Origin: Phycisphaeraceae bacterium | Lineage (GTDB): Bacteria > Planctomycetota > Phycisphaerae > Phycisphaerales > Phycisphaeraceae | Direction: 5' to 3' | NCBI GenBank assembly: GCA_020851465.1 | Contig: JADZCR010000002.1 | Span: 62,001 to 126,000 of the forward strand | DNA: 64,000 nt | In this document: positions 9,163 to 18,560 of the stretch, in pieces | How the letters are laid out: each line of letters begins with the position of its first letter | Position numbering within the stretch: position 1 is the first letter of the stretch | Program-made: the position numbers and the translations under genes | Notes under the pieces: model-generated | Database searches by the model: none | What the model was told of the DNA's origin: nothing | What the model saw: only the letters and a program-made list of their open reading frames with translations

Positions 9163-10299
9163 TCAATCTACTGACGGCTCACGACAATAGCTGACATCAG
9201 GCGTCGTCGGCTGGCCGTTTTCATAGCCAGGTGCATGCCAGCAGGCGACCCAGTGTTTCGTCTCGACCTCCAGTAGCGGCGGATCGCCATCACTGCATCG
9301 CTGGTCATCACGCATGTCTGAGCATCGCGGGTGAAATGGACAGCCGGCCGGTAGGTTCGCAGGATTCGGCACATTGCCCGGAATGGTCGCGAGTCGATCT
9401 TTCGCACGGCCAAGCACCGGCATCGACGCGAACAATCCTCGCGTGTACGGATGCATAGGCCGATGGAATACATCCTGAACCGATCCGTACTCGACAACCC
9501 GGCCGGCATACATCACCGCTACCACATCTGCGTTTTCGGCAACCACACCCAAGTCGTGCGTAATGAGCATGATCGCCAACTCCCGCTGTCGCTGAAGTCG
9601 ACGGAGTAACTCAAGAATCTGGGCTTGAATGGTCACATCAAGCGCGGTGGTCGGCTCGTCTGCCAGCAGCAGACGGGGCTGACACGCCAGCGCCATGGCG
9701 ATCATCACGCGCTGACGCATCCCGCCGGAAAGTTGATGCGGATATTCCTTAAGCCTTGACTCCGGGGCCGCAATGCCGACATCACGCAGAGAACCGACAG
9801 CAATATCCACCGCTTGTCGGCGATCCACCTTCTGGTGGAGCAGTATCGCTTCGAGAATCTGTTCACCAATGGTGTAAACAGGATTAAGACTGGTCATCGG
9901 CTCCTGAAAAATCATCGCGATCTGCTTGCCGCGAATTTTCTGCATCTGCTTATCGGTGTACTGGAGCAGATCGATGCTGTTCGCGTCCGTGGAGGCAGAT
10001 GTTCTGTCCGGCTTTATAAGGGTCGAGGAAGATTCGTGATTTATCCCGCTCCGACTTGACGGGTTCCAGAGAATTCGGCCGGAGTCATAATTACCGGGCG
10101 GAGTGGGCACGAGCTTGAGAATGGACATCGCTGACACACTCTTGCCGCAGCCCGATTCACCAACGACCGCCAGAGTCTGGGCTGGATAAATCGACAAACT
10201 GACGCCGTTGACCGCGCGAACCCGTCCACTCTGTCCCCGGAATGAGACAGCCAGATCGTCGATACGGAGCAGAGGAGTTGGTGATGATATTTCCGGCAC
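9163..10299 (-). CDS. Oligopeptide ABC transporter ATP-binding protein (OppD/DppD type)
   Basis: The protein has Walker A GESGCGKS, Q-loop IFQEPMTSLNPV, signature LSGGMRQRVMIAMAL, Walker B LLLADEPTTALD and the H-loop ITHDLGVV. The C-terminus carries the CPFHPRC cysteine motif of OppD/DppD proteins. It powers uptake of peptides or similar solutes through the two permeases encoded upstream. An insert of about 35 polar residues lies between the Walker A region and the Q-loop (around GRILWNPSSRSG to NSIDLLQYTD). The start is GTG with no Shine-Dalgarno. It is the last gene of the operon and the only ATPase in it: there is no OppF partner, so the ATPase may work as a homodimer or pair with one encoded elsewhere. 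Confidence 0.92.
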   Translation of the reverse strand: MPEISSPTPLLRIDDLAVSFRGQSGRVRAVNGVSLSIYPAQTLAVVGESGCGKSVSAMSILKLVPTPPGNYDSGRILWNPSSRSGINHESSSTLIKPDRTSASTDANSIDLLQYTDKQMQKIRGKQIAMIFQEPMTSLNPVYTIGEQILEAILLHQKVDRRQAVDIAVGSLRDVGIAAPESRLKEYPHQLSGGMRQRVMIAMALACQPRLLLADEPTTALDVTIQAQILELLRRLQRQRELAIMLITHDLGVVAENADVVAVMYAGRVVEYGSVQDVFHRPMHPYTRGLFASMPVLGRAKDRLATIPGNVPNPANLPAGCPFHPRCSDMRDDQRCSDGDPPLLEVETKHWVACWHAPGYENGQPTTPDVSYCREPSVD

Positions 10300-10353
10300 G
10301 TAAGTCTCGATGATTAAGCGTCGGCTGCCATAAGGGGATCAACCGCGCGTGAA

Positions 10354-11556
10354 TTAGAGCATCGACGCTTTCTTGAGGTGCGGATCGACAGCGTCGCGCA
10401 CCGATTCGCCGATCAGGTTGTAACCAAAGACGGTAAGAAAAATGACCAATCCGGGATACACAGCGAGCCACCAGCGGAAACCGCCGCCACCCTTGGTGGC
10501 CTGATTGAGCAATTGCCCCCAACTGGGTGCTCCGACGACTCCCAGCCCAAGAAAGCTGAGCGTGGCCTCCGCGAGGATCGCCGATGCCACACCGAAGCTC
10601 AGGCTCACGAGCACGGGTGACATGCCGTTAGGAAACATATGGCGGAAAAGAATTGATCGCAGGGGCAGCCCCAGAGCCTGTGCCGCCTGGACGAAATCCT
10701 GTTTACGCAGGCGGAGAAATTCCGCACGGGTGAAGACCGTGTAGCCGGTCCAGCTCGTCATTCCGATGATGACCATGATGATGTAAATGTTTCGGCCAAA
10801 GTACGCCACAAACGCTAACAACAGGTAGAGCGTAGGTATCGCGGAGAAGATTTCCACGAGTCGCATGCCGATGATATCGACCACGCCGGCGAAATAGCCC
10901 ATCAATGCGCCGATGATGACGCCGATCACAACAGCGATGCCCTCTGCGATAAAGCCGATCGCCAGCGCGATCCGCGAAGCGTGGATCAGACGGGAAGCCA
11001 CATCGGACCCAAGTTCCTCACACCCCAACCAATGCTGGAGACTCGGCGAGGGATCAGAGTTTGTCTGATCACGCAAGTAGTCCGATGGGGAATAGGGAAT
11101 CGGCGCATTAAGAACAAATTGCACCCGTCCCAAAGCAGCGGCTTCACGATAAATCGAATAAATCTCCGTCTTAGGTGGATTGACATAAATCAACGAGAAA
11201 ACCAGCGTTACCACGACGACTACCGCCAGCGTCACCCAACGAATCCAGATCGGAATCCTCCGTAGCAGCAGAAGAGTTACAGCCGCCAATGCGGTGACAA
11301 GCAGCGTCACATCCGCAGGGGTGAAATGTCTGAGCATCGGGCTGGACCACTGGTTATCCATCTTGATGAGGAATGGACGACTATTCGCCAGAAGCGGTGC
11401 GAAGACCGCCAGAAACGTAATCCCTATAAGCCACGCCAGGCCGAACCTGGCTCCCCATCGGCCCAGCGTGTCGCGGATCACGCCCGTGAGATAGCTTTGG
11501 ACAGCCCGATTGCGTCGTACCATCGGCACAGACTCGGAGGTCACCGCACTACTCAT
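10354..11556 (-). CDS. Peptide ABC transporter permease (OppC/DppC type), extended N-terminus
   Basis: The C-terminal ~200 residues carry the binding-protein-dependent permease domain with the EAA-like loop (FVQAAQALGLPLRSILFRHMFPNG) and the typical OppC end (LSFLGLGVVGAPSWGQLL). The N-terminal ~170 residues are longer than in E. coli OppC and contain additional hydrophobic segments (WLIGITFLAVFAPLL, VTLLVTALAAVTLLLL, VTLAVVVVVTLVFSL). The start overlaps the upstream permease gene by eight bases, indicating coupled translation. It forms the membrane channel with the OppB-type partner. Two C-type permeases in one operon are unusual; see the gene at 14773-15714. Confidence 0.9.
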   Translation of the reverse strand: MSSAVTSESVPMVRRNRAVQSYLTGVIRDTLGRWGARFGLAWLIGITFLAVFAPLLANSRPFLIKMDNQWSSPMLRHFTPADVTLLVTALAAVTLLLLRRIPIWIRWVTLAVVVVVTLVFSLIYVNPPKTEIYSIYREAAALGRVQFVLNAPIPYSPSDYLRDQTNSDPSPSLQHWLGCEELGSDVASRLIHASRIALAIGFIAEGIAVVIGVIIGALMGYFAGVVDIIGMRLVEIFSAIPTLYLLLAFVAYFGRNIYIIMVIIGMTSWTGYTVFTRAEFLRLRKQDFVQAAQALGLPLRSILFRHMFPNGMSPVLVSLSFGVASAILAEATLSFLGLGVVGAPSWGQLLNQATKGGGGFRWWLAVYPGLVIFLTVFGYNLIGESVRDAVDPHLKKASML

Positions 11557-12619
11557 AGCTCACCCTCGGATCCGCGATGGCGTAGGAGATATCCGCCAGA
11601 AGCAGGCTTATCGTTCCGATCAGAGCGACCACAAAGGTGATCGAGAGCACCATTTCGTTGTCGTTCTGATTAATGGCGTCGATGACCAGATTTCCCATGC
11701 CGTTGATGCTGAATATGCGCTCGATGATCACGGAGCCGCCCAGCAATCCGGGGAGGATGCCCGCGCCGACGGTGATGAGAGGAATGAGACTGTTGCGGAA
11801 AACATGGCGCAGCAGCACGGCGTGTTCACCAACGCCTTTGGCGCGAGCGGTACGGGCATAGTCAGCCGAGAGATTGTCGAGGATCGAAGCCCGCATGAGT
11901 TTCGACAGGAAGGCGTATCCGCCATAAGTCATGCAGAAGATCGGAAGCACCAGATGCCAAGCTGTGTCGAGCAGCCACCCGCGCTCGAAGCCTGCAGCAG
12001 TCCACATGGGGAGGAATTTCATATGCTCGGCCATCGTGTCGTGAAGGCCGCCTGTTGGAAACCATCGGAAATATTTTTCGCTGGCGAAAAAACCGAACAA
12101 CATGGCTCCAACCCACATCACCGGCATCGACCAGAGTGCGAAGAAAAGCACTCCTGACGAGACGTCGAACCACTTCCCCCGGTGTCGGGCCGCATAGATA
12201 CCCGTCGTGATGGCTACACCATAAACCAGCGGAATCGTCAGCAGGTTCAGCAGCAACGTCACAGGCAAGGTCTCAGCCACCAGCCCCAGCACGGGGCGGT
12301 CGCGCAAACGACTGTGCCCTAAATCCGGCACCTTGAAACCAAAACCCGTGCTTTTACCTGTCTCGTCATATTTGAACCCGATCGGCAGTACCTGATTCAG
12401 CCATCGGCCGTACTGCACGATCAACGGCTTGTCGAGTCCGTAGCGGCGGTTGAGGTATTGACGCAGTGCCTCGCGTTCCTGCGGGCGCATGTTTCCTTCG
12501 AGGTTCATCGCCGCCGCAACACCTCCCGGGCGCAGCGACATGCAGAAGAACACCAGCATCGTCACCCCAATGACGGTGGGGATCATCAGCAGAAGTCGGC
12601 GGACGATGTATTTAGCCAT
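11549..12619 (-). CDS. Peptide ABC transporter permease (OppB/DppB type)
   Basis: The first residues (MAKYIVRRLLLMIPTVIGVT) are the hallmark of OppB/DppB permeases: a short cationic stretch then the first membrane helix. The cytoplasmic EAA loop reads YARTARAKGVGEHAVLLRHVFRNS, and the end carries the IERIFSINGMGNL motif. Six membrane segments are expected. Between helix 1 and helix 2 there is a long periplasmic region (about residues 35-120) that includes the family pattern RRYGLDKPLIVQYGRWL. It lies 12 bases after the substrate-binding protein gene and overlaps the next permease gene by eight bases, so the operon is tight. Confidence 0.92.
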   Translation of the reverse strand: MAKYIVRRLLLMIPTVIGVTMLVFFCMSLRPGGVAAAMNLEGNMRPQEREALRQYLNRRYGLDKPLIVQYGRWLNQVLPIGFKYDETGKSTGFGFKVPDLGHSRLRDRPVLGLVAETLPVTLLLNLLTIPLVYGVAITTGIYAARHRGKWFDVSSGVLFFALWSMPVMWVGAMLFGFFASEKYFRWFPTGGLHDTMAEHMKFLPMWTAAGFERGWLLDTAWHLVLPIFCMTYGGYAFLSKLMRASILDNLSADYARTARAKGVGEHAVLLRHVFRNSLIPLITVGAGILPGLLGGSVIIERIFSINGMGNLVIDAINQNDNEMVLSITFVVALIGTISLLLADISYAIADPRVSYE

Positions 12620-12631
12620 CGCTCGTCGCCT

Positions 12632-14662
12632 TCATTTTGTGCTGGTTCGCTGGAACTGCTCGGGAACAAACCATTCCTCACGCGAGTTCATGCCGAGCTT
12701 GAGCAACTGAACATTCCGAATCCGACCATCGACAAATCGCAGGCTCTTGGGGAAAAAGAGGAAGGTGTAAGGTTGATCCTCGTAGAGTATTTCGTGTGCC
12801 CGTCGCCAGAGCGGCATACGCTCGTGCTCATTCAGCATGCGTCGGGCGCGATCGATCAGACCATCGAGTTCCACGTTGCGATACGAAATGAAGTCATCAC
12901 CGCCGGGCACCATCTGGCTGGAGTGAAACATCTGGTAGATATCGGTTTCGATACCCGCGGACCATGCGAGAGTGATCGCATCGAAATTTTTCTGACTCAG
13001 CCGCTCAGTGAAGACGGTCCATTCCAACGGATCCGGTTCGAGCAGAATGCCCGCTCGGGCGAAGGAGTCCTTCATGAAAAATGTCTGTGCCTCGTAGTTG
13101 GCGTTACCTGAGGGGTAAGTCAGCTTGAAACGAAACGGGCGGCCGTCCGCCGACTCAATCAGGCCGTCCCCATCGCGGTCGGCAAAGCCGGCATCCGCCA
13201 ACAGTTTTTTCGCACCGTCGATATCAAACGGAAGCGGCTTGACATCAGGACTGCACTGCTGACTCGCAGGGTTGAAAGGTCCGGTCGCCTCGGTTGCATA
13301 GCCGAGCATCACCTCATGGATCAAGCGCTGCCGATCGATCAGCATCGTCATCGCACGGCGAACACGCTTATCCGCGAAGATCGTCGGCTTGCCGTTCTGC
13401 ATCTGATTCCACGCGACAAAGCGGTATCCCCCCACTGGCGAGGCATAGTCAAAGTGCTGCGTTTTACGAACCAGATCGGCATCGGCGAGCATGTCACGGT
13501 ACTGTTCGGGGAAGGCGGATAGCACGTCGATTTCCCCGTTACGAAAAGCAGTGAGTTTCGCCACGTCGTTCAGAATCTGTCGGTAAACAAGTCGATCAAA
13601 CGCAGGTCGGACACCCCAGTAGCGATCGTTGCGTACGAGTGTGATCGTCTCGCCGGGCGACCATGTCCGTGGATCGGGGAGGCGATAAGGCCCTGATCCC
13701 ATCAACAGCCCGACCGATTGATTGAATTTCTCCGGCTCGATGGAGCCGTAAAAATGCTTCGGTAAAACCTGGATAGAACCGGCCAGTTCGAGCGATTCGA
13801 AATAGGGTTCACGAAAACTGAATGTCACTTCATTAGGACCGGTTTTTCCCACCGATCGGATCATGCGGAGATACGCCCGCTGTCGCGGCGCGGCGATTCT
13901 CTCATCCATGACAAAGTTGAAAGTGAAAACCACATCATCCGCAGTAAGCGGGTGGCCGTCTGAAAACGATACGCCGTCGCGAATAACAAACTTAATTAGT
14001 GCCGCCGGAGGACACGCTGGATCATTGGCGATATTTTCCGACTTCTTGCCCTCTTTCATCCGGCGCGCGATGTAGGCATCACGAACAGCTCGGGCATCCG
14101 CTTCCTTTGATTCGGCGGGGCAGTCCGGCTCCTTGACGATCTCCTCGACGGTCAGCGGTTGCCCCAGCCGCGGCTTGACATAGGCATCAAACGCTTCCGT
14201 ATTGTCGATGACCTCCCAGCTTCGGGCGATCAGTCCCTGATATTCCAAGGTTTCCGGATCACGTGTGAGCAGTGTTTCCAGAATACTGTCCTGCACAACG
14301 CTGGCGTACACATCACCCGATACCAGGGGTGTCAGTTTCGCCACGCCGGAAAAGGCGTCGATGTACCAACCTCCTTCAGCGAAATCGGGCATCTTCCGTG
14401 CAGTGCGGATGCGTGCGAAGGGATCGGCGGCGTCCGTGGTCTGCTGCGTTGCAGCGGAAGCAGGCACGGTAACGGCGATGCCACGATCCAGCGTCCGCCG
14501 CATCGCTTCCAGATCCCGCGTCTGGGCATCGAGTTTGTTCGAGACAGCCTGGATCACCTCGTATTGGCGGTCGTACTGTTTCATCGCCAGCCAGATGCTC
14601 AGCAGCACCGCGATCAGCAGTATTGCGATAATCAGGTCTTTGAATCCGAAGCGATTTTCCAT
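12632..14662 (-). CDS. Membrane-anchored peptide-binding protein (SBP family 5)
   Basis: This 676-residue protein has the family 5 solute-binding core: VIRDGVSFSDGHPLTADDVVFTF, then GSGPYRL, RNDRYWG, FAFRNGEID-like segments and WNQMQNG. Family members capture peptides or nickel and deliver them to the permeases encoded next to it. It has no lipobox. Instead residues 8-27 form a transmembrane helix (LIIAILLIAVLLSIWLAMKQ) followed by a predicted coiled coil (about 28-60). An insert of about 70 charged residues precedes the VIRDGVSFSDG segment. These two features would tether the receptor and might oligomerise it, which is unusual for this family. Confidence 0.88.
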   Translation of the reverse strand: MENRFGFKDLIIAILLIAVLLSIWLAMKQYDRQYEVIQAVSNKLDAQTRDLEAMRRTLDRGIAVTVPASAATQQTTDAADPFARIRTARKMPDFAEGGWYIDAFSGVAKLTPLVSGDVYASVVQDSILETLLTRDPETLEYQGLIARSWEVIDNTEAFDAYVKPRLGQPLTVEEIVKEPDCPAESKEADARAVRDAYIARRMKEGKKSENIANDPACPPAALIKFVIRDGVSFSDGHPLTADDVVFTFNFVMDERIAAPRQRAYLRMIRSVGKTGPNEVTFSFREPYFESLELAGSIQVLPKHFYGSIEPEKFNQSVGLLMGSGPYRLPDPRTWSPGETITLVRNDRYWGVRPAFDRLVYRQILNDVAKLTAFRNGEIDVLSAFPEQYRDMLADADLVRKTQHFDYASPVGGYRFVAWNQMQNGKPTIFADKRVRRAMTMLIDRQRLIHEVMLGYATEATGPFNPASQQCSPDVKPLPFDIDGAKKLLADAGFADRDGDGLIESADGRPFRFKLTYPSGNANYEAQTFFMKDSFARAGILLEPDPLEWTVFTERLSQKNFDAITLAWSAGIETDIYQMFHSSQMVPGGDDFISYRNVELDGLIDRARRMLNEHERMPLWRRAHEILYEDQPYTFLFFPKSLRFVDGRIRNVQLLKLGMNSREEWFVPEQFQRTSTK

Positions 14663-14772
14663 GGGTATTCCCAGAGATCCGGGGCTGAACAGGCGCGAGT
14701 TGGCAGCAATGATGCAGGAGTAATGCGGCTGACTTCCCTTAAACAGGGTCGCGGTTTCCGATTGACGTCACC

Positions 14773-15714
14773 TCATCGAATCCTCCGTGGATCAAGTCTC
14801 TCACGCAGTGCATCACCGAGAAAATTCAACGACATCAACGTCATACCCAGCAGCACGCACGGCCAGACGATCAACCACCATCGTGACGCGATGCCGGGCT
14901 GCGTCATCGCGTGAATCTGCGAGAGGCCCTCGTTGGCGAGGGAACCCCAACTCGGCAAAGGCGGCTGAACACCGATTCCCAGAAAACTCAGGAACGACTC
15001 CTGGAGAATCGCTGTCGGCACGGTCAGCGTAGTGTAAACGACAATCGGTCCGATGAGGTTCGGCAGAAGGTGGACGAAAAATATTCGTGACGGGCGGATA
15101 CCTAAGGCCCGCGCCGCTTCGACGAACGGACGACCGCGCAGACTCAACACCTGCCCACGAATCACGCGCGACATCGTCAGCCAGCTCACCCCGCCAATCG
15201 CAATCAGGAGTGTGGTCAGATCAGCGACGCTGCCCGCTGTATCCGCCTTGAAAAACTTCCCGGCAATGTCCGTCATGCCCGGCTTAAACGCCAGATTGAT
15301 CAAAACCACCAGTAATATCGTTGGCAAGCCATACAGCACATCCACGATGCGCATCATGATCGCATCGGTCCTGCCCCCGGCGTAGCCGCTGATGCCCCCC
15401 CAAGTCACGCCTATGACGACCGCAATACCCGCGGAGCAGATACCCAGTCCCAGGCTGATGGCGCCACCCAGCAGGCAGCGCCACACAACGGATCTGCCAA
15501 GTAAATCAGTACCGAAGGGTTGAGTCAGTGACGGCCGTTCCGCAGCGGTGCCGCCGCTGGCGTCACGGGAATATCGTGAGACCGACCACGGCAGAGTAAC
15601 GAGGCAAGGCACAGCGATCATCAGCAGTAGCGCAAACCCGATGGCCCCGCTGCCTGGCCGACGACGCCGCGGTAAAGCTGACGGTTCGGCGGCGGCGTTG
15701 GGAATGGCGGTCAT
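14773..15714 (-). CDS. Peptide ABC transporter permease (second OppC/DppC type)
   Basis: At 313 residues this is a standard-length OppC/DppC permease. The N-terminal helix (GFALLLMIAVPCLVTLPW) is followed by the family motif TDLLGRSVVWRCLLGGAISLGLG, the EAA loop FVEAARALGIRPSRIFFVHLLPN and the end motif LSFLGIGVQPPLPSWG. It is the first gene of the operon, 110 bases ahead of the binding-protein gene. With the 400-residue permease further down, the operon encodes two C-type and one B-type subunits. Either the two are alternatives for the B subunit, or one serves another transporter. Sequence alone cannot tell. Confidence 0.9.
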   Translation of the reverse strand: MTAIPNAAAEPSALPRRRRPGSGAIGFALLLMIAVPCLVTLPWSVSRYSRDASGGTAAERPSLTQPFGTDLLGRSVVWRCLLGGAISLGLGICSAGIAVVIGVTWGGISGYAGGRTDAIMMRIVDVLYGLPTILLVVLINLAFKPGMTDIAGKFFKADTAGSVADLTTLLIAIGGVSWLTMSRVIRGQVLSLRGRPFVEAARALGIRPSRIFFVHLLPNLIGPIVVYTTLTVPTAILQESFLSFLGIGVQPPLPSWGSLANEGLSQIHAMTQPGIASRWWLIVWPCVLLGMTLMSLNFLGDALRERLDPRRIR

Positions 15715-15825
15715 GCGTGCATGATAAACGGACTATGCACTGTTGGGTTGCGTCAACCCGCGCCAGAGATCGATGAAAAATCCGGTTTCTCTCTTTGATG
15801 CCATTCCCCGTTAAGATGCCTACGC

Positions 15826-17532
15826 ATGCACGGTGAGTTGCTGTTTCAAATGTGGGTCTGTGTGATCGCGGCAGCGTTCCTCGCATATGCGGCGAAGATC
15901 GCACGGCAACCGCTGATACTCGCCTACATCGGCGCGGGAATCCTCATCGGGCCGCTGGGCCTCAAACTCATTGGCACCCACGACGGCGACACCGACGCCA
16001 TCAACACCCTGGCGGAACTCGGACTCATCTTTCTGCTGTTCATCGTCGGCCTCGAAATCGACATCAAGAGGCTGCTGAGCATCGGTCGGCTCGCGATGCC
16101 GGTCACACTCATTCAGGTATGCGGCAGCGCACTGATCGGATGGCTCACCGCGCGCATGCTGGGTTATGTCGGCCTCGATGCTGTTTACCTTTCGATCGCA
16201 TTCGCCTTCTCCAGCACGATGATCGCGGTCAAGCTCCTGAGCGACCGCAGCGAGCTTGATACCGCCTACGGGCAGATGATCCTGGGGGTACTGCTGCTTC
16301 AGGACGTGATCGCCATAGTGGTGCTGGCCCTGCAGCCGAACTTCAAGGGCGGAATCTCGCCGGGCATCGTCAGCCTCGCCATCGGCAAAGGGGCATTGCT
16401 CGTTGTCGGCGTATGGTTAATTAGTCGATACGTCCTGCCCCCGTTGTTGAAATGGATGGCTGCGTCCCCGGAAATGGTATTGCTCTCAGCGATTTCGTGG
16501 TGTTTTCTCGTCTGCGTCGCTGCGCAGAAGCTCCAATTTTCCGTTGCCATGGGTGCGTTGATCGCCGGCGTGACGATGTCCGCTTTTCCGTATGCGACCG
16601 ACATCGTCGCCAAAATCCGCGGACTGCGCACCTTTTTCGTGACGCTCTTTTTCGTTTCGATGGGTCTGCTGCTGTCGATGCCGACCTGGAAATTACTGGG
16701 GGCTGCCACGCTGATTTCAGCCGTGGTCATGGTCTCGCGTTTTGTCACCGTCTGGCCGTCGATGCGGCTTGTCCGCTACACGCCTCGTATCGGCGTACTC
16801 ACCTCCATCTATCTCGCACAGATCAGTGAGTTCGGGCTGGTCATCGGCCTCATCGGGCTTCAGCATTACGGACACATCTCGCGCGATCTTATCTCGCTGA
16901 TCGTGATGGTGATGATCCTCACCTCAGCGGGGTCAACCTACCTGATCCAGTTCAGCCACCGCATTGCGGCACTCTTTGTCCCCAAGGCTCAGGCGATGAA
17001 CGGAGACAGCTCGCAGTCCACGGTGCTCGTTCACGACGACGCCGATCCGACCGTGGCCCTCATCGGCTGCTTCCGTGTGGGATCGTCGCTGGTTCACGAA
17101 CTACGGCAGGCGTCGGTCAGCGTCAGCGTCATTGACATCAGCCAGAACGTCAACGAAAAGCTGAACAAGCTCGGCGTGCCGACTGTTTATGGCGACATCA
17201 GCCACGCCGATACGCTCGAACACGCCGGTATCGAGAAGGCTCGAATACTGATCTCCTCAATCAGCGATGACTTCCTTCGCGGCACCGACAATCTTCACCT
17301 TCTCCGCACGCTGCGCAAGCTCAATCCTCACGCCAAGATTATCGTGGCCTCCGAGTCGATCCTAAAAGCGCGTGAACTCTACGCTGCCGGTGCCGATTAC
17401 GTCATCCTCACTCGTGTGCTCGTTGCGCGTCACCTGCTGGAAGTGATTGCGGAAATCGGCGCGGGGCTTCTGGAGGAACGCCGGGAAAAGGAAATCAAGC
17501 ATCTGGGGAATCGCGTAGAGGTGGTGCCGTAG
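15826..17532 (+). CDS. Kef-type cation:proton antiporter with C-terminal TrkA-N domain
   Basis: The first ~385 residues form the CPA2 antiporter domain with about 12 membrane helices, including LAYIGAGILIGPLGL, FLLFIVGLEIDIKRL and LLLQDVIAIVVLAL, the last carrying the conserved Gln-Asp of the ion pathway. Residues about 405-550 form a TrkA-N (RCK) Rossmann domain. Its nucleotide loop reads IGCFRVGSSL, so the usual GxGxxG is GxFxxG and ligand binding may be altered. The protein exports K+ or Na+ in exchange for protons. TAAGAT at 15812-15817 lies eight bases before the ATG and no Shine-Dalgarno is present, so the mRNA may be nearly leaderless. Confidence 0.9.
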   Translation: MHGELLFQMWVCVIAAAFLAYAAKIARQPLILAYIGAGILIGPLGLKLIGTHDGDTDAINTLAELGLIFLLFIVGLEIDIKRLLSIGRLAMPVTLIQVCGSALIGWLTARMLGYVGLDAVYLSIAFAFSSTMIAVKLLSDRSELDTAYGQMILGVLLLQDVIAIVVLALQPNFKGGISPGIVSLAIGKGALLVVGVWLISRYVLPPLLKWMAASPEMVLLSAISWCFLVCVAAQKLQFSVAMGALIAGVTMSAFPYATDIVAKIRGLRTFFVTLFFVSMGLLLSMPTWKLLGAATLISAVVMVSRFVTVWPSMRLVRYTPRIGVLTSIYLAQISEFGLVIGLIGLQHYGHISRDLISLIVMVMILTSAGSTYLIQFSHRIAALFVPKAQAMNGDSSQSTVLVHDDADPTVALIGCFRVGSSLVHELRQASVSVSVIDISQNVNEKLNKLGVPTVYGDISHADTLEHAGIEKARILISSISDDFLRGTDNLHLLRTLRKLNPHAKIIVASESILKARELYAAGADYVILTRVLVARHLLEVIAEIGAGLLEERREKEIKHLGNRVEVVP

Positions 17533-17583
17533 GTTGGAGAGCCTCGTATGGCGGAACGCCTGCGAACCGTCACCGCGAAACGA

Positions 17584-17973
17584 TCATGCCTTGGTATCTC
17601 CGCTGCGTTTCTGTTCGATTACTTTTCGTGCTGTTGCCGTGAGTTTTTCGAACGCTTCCGAGTTCATTCCTAACCGTTCCGCGAACTGCTTCAGGATTCC
17701 GAGTTCATCGTTCTTGAGTACGCCATCGACAATCGCAACCCCCATCACGATGGTCATTGTGCTGACCGGGTCCGCATGCAGGAGGCGGAACTGCTCTTTG
17801 TAGAAATTCTTGTCCGACTTGGCGCGATCGCACATGGCTTTGAGCGATACTGCCCCGACGCCAGCCTTGTCGGCGAGCTTCTGCACGATCGCTTGTTCGC
17901 CGGGTGTAATGGTGCCATCAAACCCCGCGATGCAGCAGGCCGCACGCAACACTTCGACATCGGAGATGGACAT
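17584..17973 (-). CDS. TerB-like small helical protein
   Basis: The start at 17973 is set by a strong Shine-Dalgarno (AAGGAG six bases upstream); an earlier ATG lies inside that site. The 129-residue product is all helical and matches the TerB/DjlA-like pattern: LRAACCIAGFDGTITPGEQAIVQKLADKAG near the N-terminus and VAIVDGVLKNDELGILKQFAERLGM in the C-terminal half. Each is a two-helix unit with an acidic loop (DGTITPGE and DGVLKNDE). TerB proteins were named for tellurite resistance, but most are untested and bind metal or membrane partners. No other ter gene is near, so resistance should not be inferred. Confidence 0.7.
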   Translation of the reverse strand: MSISDVEVLRAACCIAGFDGTITPGEQAIVQKLADKAGVGAVSLKAMCDRAKSDKNFYKEQFRLLHADPVSTMTIVMGVAIVDGVLKNDELGILKQFAERLGMNSEAFEKLTATARKVIEQKRSGDTKA

Positions 17974-18089
17974 GGCTGCTCCTTCCAAAGAGTCTCGTTC
18001 AAGCCGCAGCGACGGATATTAAGATAACGCACATACATAACCCACCCACAGCAGGCCGCGCGGTGGAAAGAAATTGCGATCGAGCAGGA

Positions 18090-18560
18090 TTACATTTCTT
18101 TTATCGCCAGCCAGGTATCGGTAAGTTTGGCGGCCGCGGATAACGCCAGAGGAAGTGACGCCAAGTCGAGTATTTCCTGCGTATTCACCATACCGATTGT
18201 CGCTTTGGTAGCGACAACCATATCCGTCGCAGCACGATAGAGAAAGGATGGCTGCCACGGCACGTCCATCTCCACGTTCGACTCATCCTTCACTTCTCTC
18301 GTGGGAATGGCCGTCAGTTCGCTGCGTAGCTGAACGATTTGATAACACGACTCGCATACCACGAGACCGCCTGACAGCCAGTGTGTTTCCGCTTGACCTA
18401 TCAACCGACCGCAGTCGGTACAGAACTCAACATGCGCGAGTCCGAGCTGACGCTTGAGATGACAGTGCGAGCAGATGACTGTCTCGCCTTGAATATATGC
18501 AGTTTCGCATCGGGGGATGTTTCGACCGCAATCACTGCATCGCTCAATTACCAGGTCCAT
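18090..18560 (-). CDS. Double zinc-finger protein of unknown function
   Basis: I chose the ATG at 18560 (MDLVIERCSDCG). Residues 8-33 and 47-72 are two similar units, each with two Cys-x2-Cys pairs 18-19 residues apart (Cys8/11 with 30/33; Cys47/50 with 69/72), like tandem LIM-type or treble-clef zinc ribbons. Both units begin CxDCGR and have an intervening ETxx and VxCxxC segment, so they arose by internal duplication. The remaining ~80 residues have no recognisable domain. It is probably cytoplasmic, binding nucleic acid or protein. I do not recognise a named family. Confidence 0.65.
   Translation of the reverse strand: MDLVIERCSDCGRNIPRCETAYIQGETVICSHCHLKRQLGLAHVEFCTDCGRLIGQAETHWLSGGLVVCESCYQIVQLRSELTAIPTREVKDESNVEMDVPWQPSFLYRAATDMVVATKATIGMVNTQEILDLASLPLALSAAAKLTDTWLAIKEM

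Noticed and set aside
17584..17973. Tellurite resistance operon
   Set aside because: Only one TerB-like protein is present; terA, terC and terD are missing.
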